The notes under the pieces: model-generated
The model's input: the letters and a program-made list of their open reading frames with translations, nothing else
Database searches by the model: none
Told to the model about the DNA's origin: nothing
NCBI GenBank assembly: GCA_003527225.1
Contig: DPXQ01000172.1
Span: 1 to 7,967, forward strand
Direction of reading: 5' to 3'
DNA length: 7,967 nt
DNA from: Rhizobium sp.
GTDB lineage: Bacteria > Pseudomonadota > Alphaproteobacteria > Rhizobiales > Rhizobiaceae
Translations under genes and position numbers: made by a program
Shown here: positions 5,484 through 7,967 of the stretch, piece after piece
How the letters are laid out: each line of letters begins with the position of its first letter
Numbering within the stretch: position 1 is the stretch's first letter

Positions 5484-6599
5484 TCAATGTGCCGCGGGGC
5501 GGCGAGCAAAGCCGACCCGGATACGGACAGGCTCGTCTTCCACATCCTCGTCGAAGGAGCCGAGGACATCCGAGATCACGCCATCATCGGCTAAGAGAGT
5601 CGCCTGGTCTTCCTCATAGGTCCGGGACGGGCCGTTCAGATCGATCCGGGAACGGTCGGGCACAGACAAGGATGCCGTACTCGTCATCACACCGACGTAA
5701 GGCTCGATGGGCAGGTCGACAACGCCGAGCGCCTTGCGCGCCTCGGTCTCAAGAAGCTGCTGCACGCGGCGGCCGAAGCGACGGCGAAGTTCCGCCATGC
5801 AGGCGGCGACACCATCGATCTCCAGAAGATCGTCGATCTCGGACAAGGCCCAAATTCCAGAGGCATGGTTGCTCGGACGGCTGGCGCCATCGACGATCGC
5901 CACTTCGACCGTGTCGACCATCATCCGCTTCTGATTCTTGTAGAGCCAATCCGGCAGCACCATCGCGCTTGCCATCATCTTGAGCTTCAGTTCCTCGAGC
6001 CGGCTGGTATCCCCGTACGAAGCGAGCGATCGCTTCAGGTCGAGGATGTAGGCGGTGTGCCGGGCCCGGTTCACGACGATCAGGTCGGGCGTATAGCTGC
6101 CCTTGGCGGGCGCCTCGCAATCGAGCTTGATGCCATCGAGGCTCGACCAGTCGTTTCCGGACACAGCTTCCAGCGCCGCCTTCACGAGCGGCAGTTTCAA
6201 CGACTGGGTCAACACGGTGACGTTCGGGTTGGCCCTGGCCAGCCGCTCGACGGCCTGCTCAAGAAGCTTGCCTTCCCGGAAGGAGACCGCGCGGACGAGT
6301 GAGGCGATGTGAACGTAGTGCCCGAGGATCTCGTCCTCGATCGGCTCTCCATCGGCAATCGCCGCAATGGCGCGATCGATGAGAACGTCCAGGTCGGCCT
6401 CGACATCGCGGAAGCGAATGAGATGCGGATGCCGGCGCAATGCAGGCGGCTCGACGGTCGGAGCTGCTGCCAGACCCGAAGCACGACCGAAGTCGAAGGG
6501 ACGCTGGCGCAACGGCAGGCCAGAAGCAATGACGTCGGTGGCAATGGTGGTCGAACGAAGAACTTCCCCAGTAGGAAGCACAGAGGTAAACGTATTCAT
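5484..6599 (-). CDS. PD-(D/E)XK nuclease-like protein
   Basis: This 371-aa protein is not a family I can name, but it carries a clear PD-(D/E)XK signature. YTPDLIVVNRARHTAYILDLKRS at residues 169-191 gives P171-D172 on one strand and D187-L188-K189 on the next, with 14 residues between the two Asp, as in restriction-endonuclease-like folds. A helix before it (FREGKLLEQAVERL, 108-121) offers Glu109 or Glu114 as the usual first acidic residue, and a helix after it (LEELKLKMMASAM) fits the fold. The N-terminal 60 residues look disordered; the C-terminus (from about 300) is acidic and low in structure. ATG at 6599 is chosen because AAGGA stands 9 bases ahead. The frame stays open to 6836, but that part is Cys/Ser/Pro-rich and crosses a large palindrome, so it is taken as leader. 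First gene of the operon; 149 bp separate it from the next. Nuclease activity is inferred, not shown; an inactive fold is possible. Confidence 0.75.
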   Translation of the reverse strand: MNTFTSVLPTGEVLRSTTIATDVIASGLPLRQRPFDFGRASGLAAAPTVEPPALRRHPHLIRFRDVEADLDVLIDRAIAAIADGEPIEDEILGHYVHIASLVRAVSFREGKLLEQAVERLARANPNVTVLTQSLKLPLVKAALEAVSGNDWSSLDGIKLDCEAPAKGSYTPDLIVVNRARHTAYILDLKRSLASYGDTSRLEELKLKMMASAMVLPDWLYKNQKRMMVDTVEVAIVDGASRPSNHASGIWALSEIDDLLEIDGVAACMAELRRRFGRRVQQLLETEARKALGVVDLPIEPYVGVMTSTASLSVPDRSRIDLNGPSRTYEEDQATLLADDGVISDVLGSFDEDVEDEPVRIRVGFARRPAAH

Positions 6600-6675
6600 A
6601 GCCCGATTCCTTTCACAAGAAGGCTTGAGGGTCAGGCCCTTGTCGATGTTGGCGCATCGGCTTGGGCCGCTTTCT

Positions 6676-6693
6676 GTCCGGTCACTTCCGGAC
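6676..6693. repeat. Small hairpin in the operon leader (GTCCGG / CCGGAC)
   Basis: Perfect 6-bp arms with a 6-nt loop lie 77 bp upstream of the nuclease-like gene's ATG. It may form in the 5' leader of the operon mRNA. No function can be assigned. Confidence 0.3.
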
Positions 6694-6810
6694 GGCCTCA
6701 ACCTGGCAGGACCCGAAGCCGGGCTCAAGGACCCTGAACAGCAAAAAGAGAACGAAGCCGGTACAAGGTTAACGCAGGGCTCACGAGCTACTTCGGCCAC
6801 CGACACGAAC

Positions 6811-6863
6811 TTTGTCTCGACGTGCGGGCAAGTCATCTCACCGTGCCCGCACGTCGAGACAAA
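6811..6863. repeat. Large perfect dyad, 20-bp arms with 13-nt loop
   Basis: The left arm (6811-6830, starting TTTGTCTCGACG) is the exact reverse complement of the right arm (6844-6863, ending CGTCGAGACAAA). GC-rich centres with AAA/TTT flanks give it the outline of a bidirectional terminator, but it sits between divergent transcription units where none is needed. An operator for a multimeric repressor, a cruciform, or a site used by a replication or recombination protein are alternatives. Its right arm overlaps the start of the long inverted repeat by 8 bp. Confidence 0.8.
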
Positions 6864-6956
6864 TTGCGATCATCTGATTCAGAACCCGAGATTCCTGATT
6901 CAGCGTTCCGTTTTTCCGATTCCGCAAACGGCGTTCGAGAACGAAAGTCACCTCGA
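6856..6956 (+). repeat. Right arm of ~100-bp imperfect inverted repeat flanking the operon
   Basis: This arm mirrors 1974-2075. Its 30-bp inner core (6856-6885) contains ACAAATTGCGATCAT followed by GATTCAGAAC and differs from the left core at four positions. The next shared block begins at 6918, at the same distance from the core as on the left, and the last (AAGTCACCTCGA) ends at 6956. Four GATTC sites lie in this arm. Confidence 0.65.
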
Positions 6957-6983
6957 CTGGCCCCAACGTGACCGCATGGCGTC

Positions 6984-7010
6984 TCAGTTTGCGGTCATTC
7001 GATTCCGAAC
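6984..7010 (+). repeat. Third copy of the repeat core
   Basis: These 27 bp agree with the left-arm core at 22 of 27 positions, including TTGCG, TCATT and GATTCCGAAC. It has the same orientation as the right arm, 125 bp further out, toward the divergent gene. Copies in this orientation upstream of 7155 fit a regulator site as well as a repeat-array origin or integration relic. Confidence 0.6.
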
Positions 7011-7154
7011 CCCGAATTCTATCAGGCCAGGACTCGTATGCGCCTGCCGCGCTGTCGATCCGTCAAAACTAACTATCAAAGTTCATCCGGGTTTAAGGCC
7101 TGCGCGCTAGGGCTGGCTTGAGATCGCCAGACAATGACAGCATAGGAGTTGCCG

Positions 7155-7967
7155 ATGTTCGACTATGAAGCCCACGGCATTGGGCCGGAACGGAGGGCCG
7201 TGTTCCATTCCTATGCCGAGCAGATCGCGGCCCTGGATCGCGACCAGCCGCTCAGCCTCATCGACCTTGGTCGGATATTGACGGAAGTTGAACAGGAAGC
7301 CGATGAAGCCGTGGTGGATGCCTGGGCTGCGGCGTGCTGCCATTTGACGATCGAGGACTGCGAGCAGGCCCGACTGGCTCATTTTGCGCTGGGTCCCCAC
7401 TACCACCGTCTCCAGGCGATGGACGCATCCCGAGATCTGTTGCTCAGGCTGCTGGAAGGCGTCGATGAGGATGTCGATCACGGGATCGACGCCCTCGAGA
7501 CCTATGGCCCTATCCCGGCATTGGATCTGGAGATCCTTATGGGCACCACGGAGCCTCCAGCCGACCGTACTGCTTGCCACCCTCTGCTGCGGTTCGACCG
7601 TGCGGCGTTGGAGGAACTCATAGCGATCAAAACGAAGAGCGGGGTGCAGATCTTTCTCGGGAAGATCGCCCGCCTAAACGAACTGACTCTGCGCTTGGAG
7701 GAGGCCGGGTTTCAGGGGAGCGAGGCGGTGGAGATCCGTCGCGATCTCGTGGCGACCGCACAGGAAGCAATCGTCTTGTTCGAGAACCTCGCTCTCCTGC
7801 CGCACCGACGGATCAACAACCCGGATGTTCTCCACGCGTCCTGGCCGCCAGTTGCTTCGGCATGGAGCGAGTTGGACGAAGCGCTGCGCAAACTCGAGTA
7901 CCCCGACAATCTGAACAAGGACAACACCGCAAGCGTTCGGGCTGTCCTAGAGAGACTGACGTCCGTC
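7155..7967 (+). CDS. Helical acidic protein of unknown function, 3' end outside window
   Basis: The frame runs from ATG at 7155 (AGGAG six bases ahead) to the window edge without a stop, giving 271 codons of an incomplete protein. It begins MFDYEAHGIGPERRAVF. GC-rich third positions and the ribosome binding site support it as a real gene. I do not recognise the family. The visible part is rich in Leu, Glu, Asp and Ala and looks almost entirely alpha-helical (for example LIDLGRILTEVEQEADEAVV and LFENLALLPHRR), with no signal peptide or membrane span. Residues 62-63 are adjacent Cys, with another Cys at 70. It is divergent from the nuclease/protease operon and shares its control region, so it might be a partner, but may equally belong to the next unit to the right. 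Confidence 0.75.
   Translation, partial: MFDYEAHGIGPERRAVFHSYAEQIAALDRDQPLSLIDLGRILTEVEQEADEAVVDAWAAACCHLTIEDCEQARLAHFALGPHYHRLQAMDASRDLLLRLLEGVDEDVDHGIDALETYGPIPALDLEILMGTTEPPADRTACHPLLRFDRAALEELIAIKTKSGVQIFLGKIARLNELTLRLEEAGFQGSEAVEIRRDLVATAQEAIVLFENLALLPHRRINNPDVLHASWPPVASAWSELDEALRKLEYPDNLNKDNTASVRAVLERLTSV

Larger units (their letters stand above)
6600..7154. promoter_or_regulatory. Divergent control region between the operon and the right-hand gene
   Basis: No gene is called in these 555 bp. They separate the minus-strand operon (start 6599) from the plus-strand gene at 7155, so promoters for both should lie here, although no hexamer pair stands out. The region holds a small hairpin (6676-6693), the 20-bp-arm dyad (6811-6863), the right arm of the long inverted repeat (6856-6956), an extra 27-bp copy (6984-7010) and six GANTC sites between 6876 and 7035. 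Confidence 0.5.

Noticed and set aside
6600..6836. N-terminal extension of the nuclease-like gene from ATG at 6836
   Set aside because: The segment is Cys/Ser/Pro-rich and uncharacteristic, runs through part of the large dyad, and a well-placed AAGGA supports the ATG at 6599.
7107..7580. Minus-strand open frame of 157 codons
   Set aside because: Antisense to the plus-strand gene beginning at 7155, which has a ribosome site and stays open to the window edge.
1..7967. CRISPR array, tRNA or rRNA
   Set aside because: No regularly spaced direct repeats with spacers and no tRNA- or rRNA-like sequence were seen on either strand.

Overview
The window looks like accessory DNA from a high-GC alphaproteobacterium, most likely a Rhizobiales genome and quite possibly a plasmid or genomic island. 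The reasons are the codon use, the Rnk plus GreA/GreB-family pair with a rhizobial-type acidic/proline tail, a clipped IS3-family transposase at the left edge, and a cluster of GANTC (CcrM-type) sites. The taxonomic call is inference from recognised protein style, not from a search.

Layout, left to right. At 1-222 is the C-terminal end of an IS3-family OrfA with no usable OrfB after it. Inside it, a hairpin plus T-run forms a good intrinsic terminator for the minus strand. At 223-645 there is no gene, only two compact dyads and a weak promoter-like stretch. At 646-1065 is an Rnk-type protein and at 1205-1753 a second GreA/GreB C-terminal-domain protein. They share a strand and are separated by a strong hairpin. 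The second gene appears frameshifted near its 3' end: its expected tail (ending DDPGPSAA) lies in another frame, between two 14-bp inverted arms. At 1754-2118 is intergenic DNA with a hairpin and one arm of a long inverted repeat.

The core of the window is a four-gene minus-strand operon, 6599 down to 2119. In order of transcription it encodes a PD-(D/E)XK nuclease-like protein (371 aa), a small basic protein of unknown function (158 aa), an FtsH-like AAA+ ATPase without visible membrane segments (661 aa) and an M41 zinc peptidase with HEAGH (254 aa). The last three genes overlap by a few bases, so they are probably translationally coupled. The ATPase and peptidase together rebuild one FtsH-like enzyme whose chain is cut inside the AAA+ lid. 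The obvious inference is an ATP-driven soluble protease made with a nuclease and a small adaptor-like protein. This could be a defence or quality-control module, but nothing in the sequence proves a function.

The operon is bracketed by an imperfect inverted repeat of about 100 bp (1974-2075 and 6856-6956) with a 30-bp core matching at 26 positions. A further 27-bp copy lies at 6984-7010. Next to the right arm is a hairpin with 20-bp perfect arms (6811-6863), in the region between the operon and a divergent helical, acidic protein of unknown function (7155 to the window end, incomplete).
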